Assembly: GCF_014195485.1 (NCBI RefSeq)
Contig: NZ_JACIBU010000002.1
Span: forward strand, 124,001-188,000
Direction: 5' to 3'
Length of the DNA stretch: 64,000 bases
Origin: Modestobacter versicolor
GTDB lineage: Bacteria > Actinomycetota > Actinomycetes > Mycobacteriales > Geodermatophilaceae
Shown: piece by piece, positions 46,589 through 57,456 of the stretch
How positions within the stretch are numbered: the stretch's first letter is position 1
Layout of the letters: each line of letters begins with the position of its first letter
Notes under the pieces: generated by a model
Seen by the model: only the letters and a program-made list of their open reading frames with translations
Databases searched by the model: none
What the model was told of the DNA's origin: nothing
Position numbers and translations under genes: made by a program

Positions 46589-46825
46589 TCAGCGCCCGTC
46601 GGTGTCGACGACGTCGACCCGCAGGCCGCGGCCGCCGACACCGGTCATGACCTGGCGCAGCGCCTTGGCGGTGCGACCACCGCGGCCGATGACCTTGCCG
46701 AGGTCGTCGGGGTGCACCCGGACCTCGAGGGTCTTGCCGCGCCGGCCGTTGACCAGGTCGACCACGACGTCGTCGGGGTTGTCGACGATGCCCTTGACCA
46801 GGTGCTCGAGCGCCTCTTCGAGCAC
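46589..46825 (-). CDS. khpA: KH-domain RNA-binding protein KhpA (YlqC)
   Basis: A 78-residue single KH domain with the GXXG loop in [16 protein letters not shown]. KhpA pairs with KhpB in some firmicutes and affects division and small RNAs; the actinobacterial role is not settled. It begins 3 bases after the rpsP stop with GTG, in the standard rpsP-khpA-rimM order. Confidence 0.93.
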   Translation of the reverse strand: MLEEALEHLVKGIVDNPDDVVVDLVNGRRGKTLEVRVHPDDLGKVIGRGGRTAKALRQVMTGVGGRGLRVDVVDTDGR

Positions 46826-46828
46826 GTC

Positions 46829-47308
46829 TTACTCGGCGGGCGTCTCGGCGGCCGGAGCCGCCTCGGCGGCAGCCGGCTCGGCGGCGGCCGGAGCGTCGGC
46901 AGCCGGGGCGGCCTCCGCCTTGGGAGCGGCCTTCTTCTTCGGCGTGGTCGCCTCGGTGGACGGCTCGCCCATGGAGGCGCGGGCGGCCTCCTCGTAGATG
47001 GCCTTCTTGTCCGGCTTGGGGGCCGCGACCTTCATCGGGGCCGGAGCCGGCTCGCCCTTGAACTTCTGCCAGTCACCGGTGACCCGGAGGATGGCGCGGA
47101 CGGCCTCGGTCGGCTGGGCGCCGACGCCGAGCCAGTAGGCGGCGCGCTCGCCGTCCACCTCGATGTAGGAGGGGTCCTCCTTGGGGTGGTACTTGCCGAT
47201 GGTCTCGATCGACCGGCCGTCCCGCTTGGTGCGGGCGTCGGCGACGACGATGCGGTAGTACGGCGCGCGCATCTTGCCCAGGCGCATGAGCTTGATCTTG
47301 GTGGCCAC
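46829..47308 (-). CDS. rpsP: 30S ribosomal protein S16 with long C-terminal extension
   Basis: S16 is an early-assembly 30S protein. Residues 1-85 are the conserved domain ([54 protein letters not shown]). The remaining 70 residues are basic then Ala/Glu/Pro-rich, giving 159 residues against about 80-90 in E. coli; such tails are usual in actinobacteria. GTG start. It opens the rpsP-khpA-rimM-trmD operon. Confidence 0.96.
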   Translation of the reverse strand: MATKIKLMRLGKMRAPYYRIVVADARTKRDGRSIETIGKYHPKEDPSYIEVDGERAAYWLGVGAQPTEAVRAILRVTGDWQKFKGEPAPAPMKVAAPKPDKKAIYEEAARASMGEPSTEATTPKKKAAPKAEAAPAADAPAAAEPAAAEAAPAAETPAE

Positions 47309-47504
47309 GGTGTGTGGTGTGCTCCTCGAACGTGTGTGGTTGCTCGCCGGACGGACGCGTGGGGATACGCCGGGGCGGAGCGATGGACACGGGCGGGGAT
47401 GGAGAGAGGGCCGCCCACCGCCGTGTTCGACGGTCCATGATGCCAGACGCGGCGACGTCGCCTCGACCCGAGCCCGGTCCGCCGGTGACCCGGCACGCCG
47501 ACGG

Positions 47505-47870
47505 CTACCCGGTGGGGCCGGGCGCCCCGTCCTCGGGCGGGACGAGGAAGCCGCCCCACCCGTCGTAGCGGCCGCCGTGCCGCCCGACGATCGCCACGAC
47601 CTCGCGGGTGAACGCCGCCGCGGTGCCGTGGTCGACGGCGGTCATCGCGCTGAACTCGACCCAGACGGTGAGCAGCCGGCGGTGGGTCCCGTCGATCCGG
47701 TAGCCGGCGTCCACCAGCTCGGCCGACGCGGCGGCCGCGGCCCGGCGGAACCGGAAACCGGCCAGGTGGTCGATGGGCCGGGGCGCGGCGACCTCGTCAC
47801 CGTGGGCCAGGTTCGCCTCGACCGTCTCGGCGGTCAGCCGGAGCTGCTCGACGAGGTCCTGGTCAGCCAC
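47505..47870 (-). CDS. RraB-like (ribonuclease E inhibitor domain) protein
   Basis: A 121-residue protein resembling the RraB fold: [20 protein letters not shown], then [28 protein letters not shown], and the family ending [15 protein letters not shown]. RraB binds RNase E in E. coli and changes the degradosome; whether this homologue does so is inference. Its start overlaps the proS stop by 8 bases, so the two are translationally linked. Confidence 0.75.
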   Translation of the reverse strand: MADQDLVEQLRLTAETVEANLAHGDEVAAPRPIDHLAGFRFRRAAAAASAELVDAGYRIDGTHRRLLTVWVEFSAMTAVDHGTAAAFTREVVAIVGRHGGRYDGWGGFLVPPEDGAPGPTG

Positions 47871-49611
47871 GGACGGCGGCGACGACCGCGGCGGCCGCGT
47901 CGGCCACCGGCACCTCGGTCCGCTCGCCGGTCGCCCGGTCGCGCACCTCGATCACGCCGTCGGCCACGCCGCGGCCCACGGTGACGATCGTCGGCATCCC
48001 GAGCAGCTCGGCGTCCTTGAACTTCACGCCCGGGCTGACCTTCGGCCGGTCGTCGAAGAGCACGGTGAGGCCGGCGGCGACGAGCTCAGCGGCGAGGGTC
48101 TCCGCGGCCTCGAAGACGGCGGCGTCCTTGCCGGTGGCGACCAGGTGGACGTCGGCCGGTGCGACCGACCGCGGCCAGCGCAGGCCCAGCTCGTCGTGGG
48201 TCGACTCGGCGATCGCCGCGACCGCCCGGGAGACGCCGATCCCGTAGGAGCCCATGGTGACGGTGACGAGCTTGCCGTTCTCGTCGAGCACCTTGAGGTC
48301 CAGCGCCTCGGCGTACTTGCGGCCCAGCTGGAAGATGTGGCCCATCTCCACGCCGCGCGCGAGCTCCAGCGGGCCCGAGCCGTCGGGGGCCGGGTCGCCG
48401 GGCAGCACCTCGGCCGCCTCGATGACGCCGTCCCAGCTGAAGTCGCGGCCGGCGACCAGGTCGAAGACGTGCTTGCCGGCCTCGTTCGCACCGGTGATCC
48501 AGCGGCTGCCGGGGACGACGCGGGGGTCGACCAGGTAGCGGATGCCGGACTTGCCCTCGCTGCCGAGCACCTGCGGGCCGATGTAGCCCTTGACCAGGTC
48601 GGGGTGGGCGGCGAAGTCGGTGAACGGCTCGACCTCGGCCGGGGCGACCTGGGCCTCCAGCCGCTTGGTGTCGACCTCCCGGTCGCCGGGCAGGCCGATG
48701 ACCAGCGGCTCGCGGGTGCCGTCGGGGTGCACCAGGGTGACGACGACGTTCTTCAGGGTCTGGGCGGCGGTGTACCCGGCGTCCGGGAACTTCTCGACGG
48801 CCACCGCGACCAGGGTCTCGATGGTGGGGGTGTCGGGGGTGTCCTCGACGTGCGCCTCGGGCAGGCCCTCGAAGGGGATGGACTCCGGGACGACGGTGGT
48901 GACCGCCTCGACGTTCGCCGCGTACCCGCCGGGCGAGCGGACGAAGGTGTCCTCGCCGATCGAGGTGGGGTGCAGGAACTCCTCGCTCTTGGAGCCGCCC
49001 ATCGCCCCGGACATCGCCGAGACGATCACGTACTCCAGGCCCATCCGGTCGAAGACCCGGATGTAGGCCTCGCGGTGCGCGGCGTAGGAGCGGTCCAGCC
49101 CGGCGTCGTCCACGTCGAAGGAGTAGCTGTCCTTCATGGTGAACTCGCGGCCGCGGAACAGCCCGGCGCGGGGCCGCGCCTCGTCCCGGTACTTGGTCTG
49201 GATCTGGTAGAGCGAGACCGGCAGGTCCTTGTAGGAGCCGTAGAGGTCCTTCACCAGGAGGGTGAACATCTCCTCGTGGGTGGGGCCGAGCAGGAAGTCG
49301 TTCCCGCGGCGGTCCTGCAGCCGGAACAGGTTGTCGCCGTACTCGGTCCACCGGCCGGTCGCCTCGTAGGGCTCGCGGGGCAGCAGCGCCGGGAAGTGCA
49401 CCTCCTGCGCGCCCATCGCGTCCATCTCCTCGCGGACGATGCGCTCGACGTTGCGGAACACCCGCCAGCCCAGCGGCAGCCAGGTGAAGCCCCCCGGCGC
49501 GGCCCGCCGGATGTAGCCGCCCCGCACGAGCAGGCGGTGGCTGGGGACCTCGGCGTCGGCCGGGTCGTCGCGCAGGGTGCGCAGGAACAGGGAGGACATC
49601 CGAAGGAGCAC
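47863..49611 (-). CDS. proS: Prolyl-tRNA synthetase, bacterial type
   Basis: A class II aminoacyl-tRNA synthetase. The 582-residue form has the N-terminal motif [29 protein letters not shown] (in part), motif 2 around [23 protein letters not shown], the INS editing domain (about residues 230-400) and a C-terminal anticodon-binding domain ([21 protein letters not shown]). Class motif 3 is [19 protein letters not shown] at 49609 or ATG at 49597-49599 can start it. In mycobacteria and Streptomyces proS lies near nusA, not here; see findings. Confidence 0.95.
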   Translation of the reverse strand: MLLRMSSLFLRTLRDDPADAEVPSHRLLVRGGYIRRAAPGGFTWLPLGWRVFRNVERIVREEMDAMGAQEVHFPALLPREPYEATGRWTEYGDNLFRLQDRRGNDFLLGPTHEEMFTLLVKDLYGSYKDLPVSLYQIQTKYRDEARPRAGLFRGREFTMKDSYSFDVDDAGLDRSYAAHREAYIRVFDRMGLEYVIVSAMSGAMGGSKSEEFLHPTSIGEDTFVRSPGGYAANVEAVTTVVPESIPFEGLPEAHVEDTPDTPTIETLVAVAVEKFPDAGYTAAQTLKNVVVTLVHPDGTREPLVIGLPGDREVDTKRLEAQVAPAEVEPFTDFAAHPDLVKGYIGPQVLGSEGKSGIRYLVDPRVVPGSRWITGANEAGKHVFDLVAGRDFSWDGVIEAAEVLPGDPAPDGSGPLELARGVEMGHIFQLGRKYAEALDLKVLDENGKLVTVTMGSYGIGVSRAVAAIAESTHDELGLRWPRSVAPADVHLVATGKDAAVFEAAETLAAELVAAGLTVLFDDRPKVSPGVKFKDAELLGMPTIVTVGRGVADGVIEVRDRATGERTEVPVADAAAAVVAAVRG

Positions 49612-49680
49612 GGCACGAGTCTCCCAGGCGACCGGGGACGGGCGTCCACGGGTTTGCGATCGGCCCGGAAGACCCGCCGC

Positions 49681-49851
49681 TCAGGCCGGCTCGGGCACGC
49701 CGCCGGGGTCGCCGCCCGGGTCATCGGGGGTCGACTCGATCGGTGCGGGCGGCAGCGGCTCCGGGGCGTCCGGGAGCAGCTCACCGGGGTCGTCGGGCAC
49801 CGGCTCGGTCGGGTCGATCAACGGTTCCGGTTCGGGGAGTGGCTCGACCAT
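49681..49851 (-). CDS. Possible small Pro/Glu-rich protein
   Basis: A 56-residue frame of mainly Pro, Glu and Asp (MVEPLPEPEPLIDP...) between proS and the amidohydrolase gene. It overlaps the last 71 bases of the amidohydrolase in another frame. The composition is unlike random high-GC frames, but no ribosome binding site is seen and no family is recognised. It may be an artefact. Confidence 0.3.
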   Translation of the reverse strand: MVEPLPEPEPLIDPTEPVPDDPGELLPDAPEPLPPAPIESTPDDPGGDPGGVPEPA

Positions 49852-50968
49852 GGCAGGAGTCAACCAGCACCGCGCCACCTCGTGAGCCGACGACCACACC
49901 CCGGAGCACCGTCCGCTGGGGCGAGAGCAACGTGTCCAGGTCGCTGCGCGGGTCGCTCTCGTAGACGACGAGGTCGGCCGGGGCGCCCTCCTCGATGCCG
50001 GGCAGCCCGAGCCAGGCACGCGCCGCCCAGGACGCCGCGGCCAGCGCTGCCTCGGCCGGCAGCCCGGCGGCGTGCAGCGCGCGCACCTCGTCGGCGATCA
50101 GCCCGTGGTCGATGCCGCCGCCGGCGTCGGTGCCGGCGAACACCGGCACCCCCGCCTCGTACGCCGCCCGCACGACCGCGCCGGAGTTCGCGTACAGCCG
50201 CCGCATCGTGGAGGCGTACGCGGGGAACCGCTTCTCCCCCGCCGCCGCGAACCCCGGGAAGTTCTCCACGTTGACCAACGTCGGGACGACGGCGGTGCCG
50301 CGGGCGGCCATCTCCCCGACCAGCTCCTCGGTCAGCCCGGTGCCGTGCTCGATGCAGTCGATGCCGGCGCGCACCAGCCCGGGCAGGGCGTCGGTGCCGA
50401 AGGTGTGCGCGGTGACCCGGGCGCCCTCGGCGTGCGCGGCCGCGATCGCCGCGCCGAGCACGTCGTCGGGCCACTCGGGGGCGAGGTCGCCGACGCCGCG
50501 GTCGATCCAGTCACCCACCAGCTTCACCCAGCCGTCACCGCGCCGGGCCTGGACGGCGACCTCGGCCACCAGGTCGGGGGGCTCCAGCTCGATCGCCAGC
50601 CCCGGGATGTAGCGCCGGGGGGCTGCCAGGTGCCGGCCCGCGCGGATGACCCGTGGCAGGTCGGGGTGCTCGTCGAGGACCCGGGTGTCGACCGGGGAGC
50701 CGCAGTCGCGCAGCGCCAGCACGCCGGCGTCCCGCTCGGTCAACGCCTGCGCGCGCAGCGCGGCCAGGTCGGTGAGGTGCTCGCCGCCCCGGCCGATCCC
50801 GACGTGGCAGTGCGCGTCGACCAGGCCCGGCAGCACGAATCCGCCGGTGCTGACGGTCTCCGCGCCCGGCACCGCCTCGAAGGTGATCCGCCCGCCGGTG
50901 ACCCAGAGGTCGCGGTGCTCACCCGCCGGGAGGAGCACCCCCGACAGGTGCAGCGCCGGGGCGGTCAC
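49781..50968 (-). CDS. Amidohydrolase family protein
   Basis: A 395-residue metal-dependent hydrolase with the urease/imidazolonepropionase-type fold. Metal ligands are in LPGLVDAHCHVGIG (HxH), VTAHTFG, IEHGTGL and GTDAGGG; a Lys in DGWVKLVGDW may be the bridging residue. Substrate unknown; a cyclic amide or dipeptide is typical. It lies 4 bases after ffh, and mycobacteria also have an amidohydrolase in this place (Rv2915c), so the link is old. GTG start at 50966-50968. The last 30 residues are basic and not conserved. Confidence 0.87.
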   Translation of the reverse strand: MTAPALHLSGVLLPAGEHRDLWVTGGRITFEAVPGAETVSTGGFVLPGLVDAHCHVGIGRGGEHLTDLAALRAQALTERDAGVLALRDCGSPVDTRVLDEHPDLPRVIRAGRHLAAPRRYIPGLAIELEPPDLVAEVAVQARRGDGWVKLVGDWIDRGVGDLAPEWPDDVLGAAIAAAHAEGARVTAHTFGTDALPGLVRAGIDCIEHGTGLTEELVGEMAARGTAVVPTLVNVENFPGFAAAGEKRFPAYASTMRRLYANSGAVVRAAYEAGVPVFAGTDAGGGIDHGLIADEVRALHAAGLPAEAALAAASWAARAWLGLPGIEEGAPADLVVYESDPRSDLDTLLSPQRTVLRGVVVGSRGGAVLVDSCHGRATPRTGTVDRPDRAGARRPR

Positions 50969-50972
50969 CGGG

Positions 50973-52538
50973 TCAGCGGCCCTCGTCCTTGAACTGGCTG
51001 AAGTCGAGCTTGCTGAGGTCGGGCAGCGCCTGACCCGGGGGCAGACCGGGCATCCCGCCGGGGAGCTGACCGGGGAACCCCGCCCCGCCCATGCCGCCCG
51101 GGGCGCCGATCGGCCGCCGGGCCGGGCCGGCCTTCTTGCCGCCCTTGCCCTTCTTCCCCTTGCCGCGGGCGGCCTGCGCCTGCTGCTGGCGGCCGCGGGC
51201 CTTCTTCGACATCGGCCCCATGCCCGGCATGCCCATGCTGCCGGCCATCTGCCCCATCATCTTCTGGGCCTGGGTGAACCGCTCCAGCAGCTGGTTGACG
51301 TCGGTGACGCTGACGCCCGAGCCGTTGGCGATCCGGACCCGCCGCGAGGCGTTGATGATCTTCGGGGTGAGCCGCTCGGCAGGCGTCATCGACCGGATGA
51401 TCGCCGCGGTGCGGTCGAGGTCGCGGTCGTCGACCTGCTTGAGCTGCTCCTTCATCTGACCGGCGCCGGGCAGCATGCCGAGCAGGTTGGCGATCGGGCC
51501 CATCTTGCGGATCGCCAGCATCTGCTCGAGGAAGTCCTCGAGGGTGAAGCCCTCGCGGCTGGCGAGCTTGCCGGCCATCTTCTCGGCCTGGTCGGTGTCG
51601 AAGGCCTGCTCGGCCTGCTCGATCAGGGTGAGGACGTCGCCCATGCCGAGGATGCGCGAGGCCATCCGCTCGGGGTGGAAGACGTCGAAGTCGGCGAGCT
51701 TCTCACCGGTCGAGGCGAACATGATCGGCTGACCGGTGACGTGCCGCACCGACAGCGCGGCACCACCGCGGGCGTCGCCGTCGAGCTTGGTGAGGACGAC
51801 GCCGGTGAAGCCGACGCCCTCCTGGAAGGCGGTCGCCGTGGTGACGGCGTCCTGGCCGATCATCGCGTCGACGACGAACAGCGTCTCGTCGGGGTGCACG
51901 GCGTCGCGGATGCCGGCGGCCTGGGCCATCAGCTCGGCGTCGATGCCCAGCCGGCCGGCGGTGTCGACGACGACGACGTCGTGCATGGTGCGGCGGGCGT
52001 GCTCGATCGACTCGCGGGCCACCGCGATCGGGTCTCCGACGCCGTTGCCCGGCGCCGGGGCGAAGACGTCGACGCCGGCCTGGCCGGCCACCACCGACAG
52101 CTGCTGCACCGCGTTGGGCCGCTGCAGGTCGCAGGCCACCAGCAGCGGGGTGTGCCCCTGCGCCTTGAGCCAGCGGCCGAGCTTGCCGGCCAGGGTGGTC
52201 TTGCCGGCACCCTGCAGGCCGGCCAGCATGATCACCGTCGGCGACTGCTTGGCGTAGCGGATCCGCCGGGTCTCCCCGCCGAGGATGCCGACGAGCTCCT
52301 CGTTGACGATCTTGATGATCTGCTGCGCCGGGTTCAGCGCCTGGGAGACCTCCGCGCCGACCGCGCGCTCCTTGACCGACGCGATGAACGACCGGACCAC
52401 CGGCAGGGCGACGTCGGCCTCGAGCAGCGCGATGCGGATCTCCCGCGCCGTGGCGTCGATGTCCTCCTGGGACAGCCGGCCCTTGCCGCGCAGGCCGGTG
52501 AAGACCTTGTCCAGGCGGTCGGAGAGGGTCTCGAACAC
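50973..52538 (-). CDS. ffh: Signal recognition particle protein Ffh
   Basis: Ffh (SRP54) binds signal sequences and 4.5S RNA and docks with FtsY. The 521-residue protein has the N domain, the G domain (GLQGAGKTTLAGKLGR, DTAGRLGIDAEL, LTKLDGDARGGAALS) and the M domain with GMGPMSK and MGQMAGSMGMPGMG methionine-rich helices, then a Gly/Pro-rich C-terminus. It starts with GTG at 52536-52538. Its receptor FtsY is 10 kb away in the same window. Confidence 0.97.
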   Translation of the reverse strand: MFETLSDRLDKVFTGLRGKGRLSQEDIDATAREIRIALLEADVALPVVRSFIASVKERAVGAEVSQALNPAQQIIKIVNEELVGILGGETRRIRYAKQSPTVIMLAGLQGAGKTTLAGKLGRWLKAQGHTPLLVACDLQRPNAVQQLSVVAGQAGVDVFAPAPGNGVGDPIAVARESIEHARRTMHDVVVVDTAGRLGIDAELMAQAAGIRDAVHPDETLFVVDAMIGQDAVTTATAFQEGVGFTGVVLTKLDGDARGGAALSVRHVTGQPIMFASTGEKLADFDVFHPERMASRILGMGDVLTLIEQAEQAFDTDQAEKMAGKLASREGFTLEDFLEQMLAIRKMGPIANLLGMLPGAGQMKEQLKQVDDRDLDRTAAIIRSMTPAERLTPKIINASRRVRIANGSGVSVTDVNQLLERFTQAQKMMGQMAGSMGMPGMGPMSKKARGRQQQAQAARGKGKKGKGGKKAGPARRPIGAPGGMGGAGFPGQLPGGMPGLPPGQALPDLSKLDFSQFKDEGR

Positions 52539-52677
52539 AGCACGTCCTCACAGCAGTCGGGCGTGCAGCCGGCGCCGGCCGGGGCCGGCAGCTCGGCTCG
52601 GGCTCCCGGGGCCACCCCGGGGCCGTCACGCCACCTGACCCCAGGGTATCGAGGTCGACGGGTCGAGCGGAGCGGCG

Positions 52678-52869
52678 TCAGGCCGCGCGGTGCCAGACCT
52701 CGCGCTGCGGGACCGGGACGCCGCCGATCACCAGCGCCGTGCCGCAGCCGGTGCAGGCCCACTCGGGGCAGGCGCCGCCGTCCTCGGTGTGGCCGTCGAT
52801 GCACGTCGGCTGCTCGAAGGTGGTCTCGTCGGCGCAGGTGGGGCAGGGCAGGGTCTGCAGGTCGCTCAT
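52678..52869 (-). CDS. Small zinc-ribbon protein
   Basis: A 63-residue protein with six cysteines in a pattern suggesting zinc binding: CPTC near residue 9, CIDGH at 23, then C34, and CTGC at 39-42. The first CPTC and the CTGC form a plausible treble-clef or ribbon. It ends EVWHRAA. No family recognised; small metal-binding proteins next to ffh/glnD are found in some actinobacteria. ATG at 52867-52869 gives the shortest sensible protein; the longer frame is a shadow of glnD. Confidence 0.65.
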   Translation of the reverse strand: MSDLQTLPCPTCADETTFEQPTCIDGHTEDGGACPEWACTGCGTALVIGGVPVPQREVWHRAA

Positions 52870-52994
52870 GGGGCGTCCCCTCTCGTCTCGGCGCCGGGTC
52901 GTCCTCCGGCTCCCGCAACGTATGCCGGGGGTCCGACAGAACCGTGGAACCGGCGCCCCGGCGTGTCGCGCTTGACCCGCCTCCGGCCGGACCG

Positions 52995-55346
52995 CTAACG
53001 GTCGGCGGTGTCGCCGCGGGCGGCGGCCACCAGGGCCCGCTCGGCCCGCTCCCGCTGCGCCGGGTCGATGGGCGTGCCCGCGGGGTCGCTGACGTAGAAG
53101 GCGTCGACCGCGTCGGCACCGAGCGTCTCGACCGTCGCCGAGCTCACGTCGAGCCCGGCGTCGGCCAGCGCCGCGGTCAGCCGGTGCAGCAGCCCGGCGC
53201 GGTCGCTGGCCCGGACCTCGACCAGCCCGGTCACGCCGGTCGCCTCGGCGTCGAACCAGGAGATCCGCGGCGGGCGACCGGGGGCGCGGTCCTGGCTGTA
53301 GTCGTGCTCCCGCTGCCGCAGCCGCTCGGCCAGCGGCAGCGTCCCCTCCAGCGCGGCGCGCACGCCGTCGGCCAGGATCTCCGGCACCGGCGCCCGGCCG
53401 AACCGCGGGCGGACGGCGAACACCAGGGTGCCGTGACCGTCGGCGACGCTGACCCGGGCGGCGCGCACGTCGAGCTGGTTGAGCGCCAGCACCCCGGCGC
53501 ACAGGCTGAACAGACCCGGCCGGTCCGGGGCGCCGATGGTGATCTGCTGCCCGTCGAGCACGTCCTCCACCCCGACCGTGACCGGTTCGGTCCGCCCCGG
53601 GATCGCCGGCGCCGTGGTGCTCACCTGCGGGGCGGTGGGCTCCAGCACCGGCTCCGGCAGCGGCGCGCTGCCCAGCCGGGCCGCCACCCGGGCCACCAGC
53701 GCGGCGACCAGGTGGGCCTTCCACGGCGACCACGCCGACGTGCTGGTCGCCGCACCGTCGGCCTGCGCCAGCCCGTGCAGCAGCTGCAGCAAGGCCCCGT
53801 CGCCGCCGATCGCCTCGACCACCCGGTCGACGGTCAGGGGGTCGTCGAGGTCGCGCCGGGTGGCCACGTCGGGCAGCAGCAGGTGGTGCCGGACCATCGC
53901 CACGAGGGTGTCGACGTCGGGCTGGCTGAACCCCATCCGGGCGGCCATCTCCCCGACCACCACCACGCCGACCTCGGTGTGGTCACCGGGCCAGCCCTTG
54001 CCGATGTCGTGCAGCAGCGCGCCGACCAGCAGCAGGTCGGGCCGGTCGACGTCGCGGGTTAGCTCCGACGCAGCCGCGGCGGCCTCCACCAGGTGCCGGT
54101 CGACGGTGAAGCGGTGCCACGGGTGCCGCTGCGGCAGCGACCGCACCCGGTCCCACTCCGGCAGCATCCGGGACAGCAGCCCCTCCTGGTCGAGCTGCTC
54201 GAGCACCGACACCGCGCTGCGCCCGCTGGCCAGCAGCCGCAGGAACGACCAGCGCACCTCCGGCGGCCAGGGCTCGGGCAGCGGCGGGGCGTGCACCGCC
54301 AGCACCTTGAGCGTGTACGGCGACAGCAGCAGGTCGGCCCGGGCCGCGGCCGCCGCGCCGCGCAGCACCAGCCCCGGGTCGGCGGCCGGCCGCGCGTCGC
54401 GGGCCAGCACCACCTCGTCGCCCTGCCGCACCAGCCCCTCGGCCAGCGGCTCGCGGCGCACCCGCCGGTAGCGGGCCCGGGGACGGCGCACCAGCGAGGC
54501 GTCCACCCGCCGCCAGGTCTCGTCGGCGACGAACGCCAGCCGCCGCCCGGCCAGGCTCACCTGGCGCAGCAGCGCGTCGTCGTCGGCGAGCCCCAGCGCC
54601 GCGGCCACCGGGCGCTGCTCCTGGCGGACCAGGGCGTCGGTCGCCCGGCCGGAGCTGCGGCGCAGCTCGTCGCGCACGTCGAGCAGGAACGCGTAGGCCT
54701 CCCCGGCGTCGGCGGGCGGCGCGTCGGCCAGCTGGGCGGCGGCCAGCGCGCGCAGCACCTGGCCCTCCCGCAACCCGCCGTAGGCCTCCTTGAGGTCGGG
54801 CTCGAGCAGGAAGCCCAGCTCGCCGATCTGCCGGCTGCGGCCGCGGCGCAGGTCGCGCAGCTGGGGCAGCAGCCGCCCGGCGTGCTGCCGCCACGAGCCG
54901 AGGGTCGCCGTCCGCAGACCCGCGGTCACCTCCGGGTCGCCGGCGACGTGCCGGGCGTCGAGCAGCCCGAGGCCGGCCTTGACGTCGTCCCCGGCGACCG
55001 AGACCGCCTCGCCCACGGTGCGCACCGAGTGGTCCAGCCGGAGCCCGGCGTCCCAGATCGGGTACCAGAGCGCGTCGGCCAGCGCGGCGATCTCCGGCCG
55101 GCCGTCGTGCACCAGCACCAGGTCCAGGTCGCCGTGCGGCGGGAGCTCGCGGCGGCCCAGGCTGCCCACCGCGACCAGCGCGAGGCCGGTCCCGGCCGGC
55201 TCGGCCGGCGGCCCACCCCGGCGGCGGGACGGGCGGGGCGTGCCGGCCAGGGCCTCGGCCAGCAGGCCGGTGAGCCACTCGTCGACCAGCCGGACGCGCT
55301 CGGGGCGGGTCGCGGCGGTCAGGGCGTCGAGGTCGAGCACGGGCAC
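52995..55346 (-). CDS. glnD: [Protein-PII] nucleotidyltransferase/removing enzyme GlnD
   Basis: GlnD modifies PII at Tyr51 in response to glutamine. In actinobacteria it usually adds AMP rather than UMP. The 783-residue protein has the nucleotidyltransferase motif GSLGRRELPPHGDLDLVLV with the DxD pair, a GlnD helical domain, an HD domain (LLVGALLHDIGKGWPGDHTE) for removal and two C-terminal ACT domains (VGVEDVLDGQQITIGAPDRPGLFS in part, and VEVRASDRAGLLHRLTAALADAG), which sense glutamine. It is the last gene of amtB-glnB-glnD. GTG start. Confidence 0.94.
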   Translation of the reverse strand: MPVLDLDALTAATRPERVRLVDEWLTGLLAEALAGTPRPSRRRGGPPAEPAGTGLALVAVGSLGRRELPPHGDLDLVLVHDGRPEIAALADALWYPIWDAGLRLDHSVRTVGEAVSVAGDDVKAGLGLLDARHVAGDPEVTAGLRTATLGSWRQHAGRLLPQLRDLRRGRSRQIGELGFLLEPDLKEAYGGLREGQVLRALAAAQLADAPPADAGEAYAFLLDVRDELRRSSGRATDALVRQEQRPVAAALGLADDDALLRQVSLAGRRLAFVADETWRRVDASLVRRPRARYRRVRREPLAEGLVRQGDEVVLARDARPAADPGLVLRGAAAAARADLLLSPYTLKVLAVHAPPLPEPWPPEVRWSFLRLLASGRSAVSVLEQLDQEGLLSRMLPEWDRVRSLPQRHPWHRFTVDRHLVEAAAAASELTRDVDRPDLLLVGALLHDIGKGWPGDHTEVGVVVVGEMAARMGFSQPDVDTLVAMVRHHLLLPDVATRRDLDDPLTVDRVVEAIGGDGALLQLLHGLAQADGAATSTSAWSPWKAHLVAALVARVAARLGSAPLPEPVLEPTAPQVSTTAPAIPGRTEPVTVGVEDVLDGQQITIGAPDRPGLFSLCAGVLALNQLDVRAARVSVADGHGTLVFAVRPRFGRAPVPEILADGVRAALEGTLPLAERLRQREHDYSQDRAPGRPPRISWFDAEATGVTGLVEVRASDRAGLLHRLTAALADAGLDVSSATVETLGADAVDAFYVSDPAGTPIDPAQRERAERALVAAARGDTADR

Positions 55347-55446
55347 CTCTCGGTCGTCCAGCTGCGGTGCAGCTGGGGGGAACGGAGTCGGCCGGGACGG
55401 CGGGTCTCCCCACCGCCCCGGCCGACGTCAGCTCACCGGGCGTGCG

Positions 55447-57113
<1,667 letters not shown>

Positions 57114-57223
57114 GGCAACCTCCTGAGGGTGTCGTCGGCCATCGGCCGCAAGCGGGGACCCGAGGGGCCTCGGGGGAACGCCGCCGGTCGCCCGGCGTCG
57201 CGGTGCAACGGTGACGACCCCGT

Positions 57224-57304
57224 GTTTCCGACGACGGCGTCGACGTGTTTCGCCACCGTGAACTCGTGTCCGCGTGTCGACCAGTTGTGTTCCGGCGGTG
57301 TTGC
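57224..57304 (-). promoter_or_regulatory. Candidate GlnR binding sites upstream of amtB
   Basis: On the minus strand, GCAAC-N6-GGAAC (57289-57304) and TTCAC-N6-GAAAC (57247-57262), plus a further GAAAC (57224-57228), resemble the actinobacterial GlnR half-site GTnAC-N6-GAAAC. The third site is offset by one base from ideal spacing. GlnR is known to activate amtB-glnK-glnD in Streptomyces and mycobacteria; binding here is inferred. Confidence 0.45.
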
Positions 57305-57368
57305 ACGACCCGTGAGCGTGTCCGTCCGGGTGCAGCCGGTCACGTCCCGCGGTGTTCACCGGAGCTTC

Positions 57369-57402
57369 TTGCGACCCGACTGCAGTTGCGACAAGGATGC
57401 AA
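57369..57402 (+). promoter_or_regulatory. Two abutting Nur-box-like operators upstream of the metal transporter
   Basis: TTGCGACCCGACTGCAG (57369-57385) is followed directly by TTGCGACAAGGATGCAA (57386-57402). Each is TTGC-N9-GCAR. The second is a perfect TTGC/GCAA inverted repeat and fits the Streptomyces nickel-regulator Nur consensus tTGCaa-N5-ttGCAA. They end 54 bases before the GTG of the first gene. Assignment to Nur, rather than another Fur-family repressor, is inference. Confidence 0.6.
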
Positions 57403-57456
57403 TAAGGTCGCCCGGACGGCGGCTGCGCTCGTCGTCCCCTACTCCTGGAGGCCCAC

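Larger units (their letters stand above)
57114..57456. other. Divergent control region between amtB and the CbiMNQO operon
   Basis: About 340 bases without a gene. It has lower GC than the flanking genes. It holds GlnR-like sites on the amtB side (57224-57304), two abutting Fur-family operator-like palindromes on the transporter side (57369-57402), and the GGAGG of cbiM (57447-57451). No cobalamin riboswitch-like box was seen. Confidence 0.6.

Noticed and set aside
50646-54062. 1138-codon plus-strand open frame opposite ffh and glnD
   Set aside because: It spans two well-supported genes and the gap between them, with a composition typical of an antisense frame.
57140-57456. Possible cobalamin riboswitch before cbiM
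   Set aside because: I looked for a B12-box-like element and its helices and saw none; the region instead holds the TTGC/GCAA operator-like sites.
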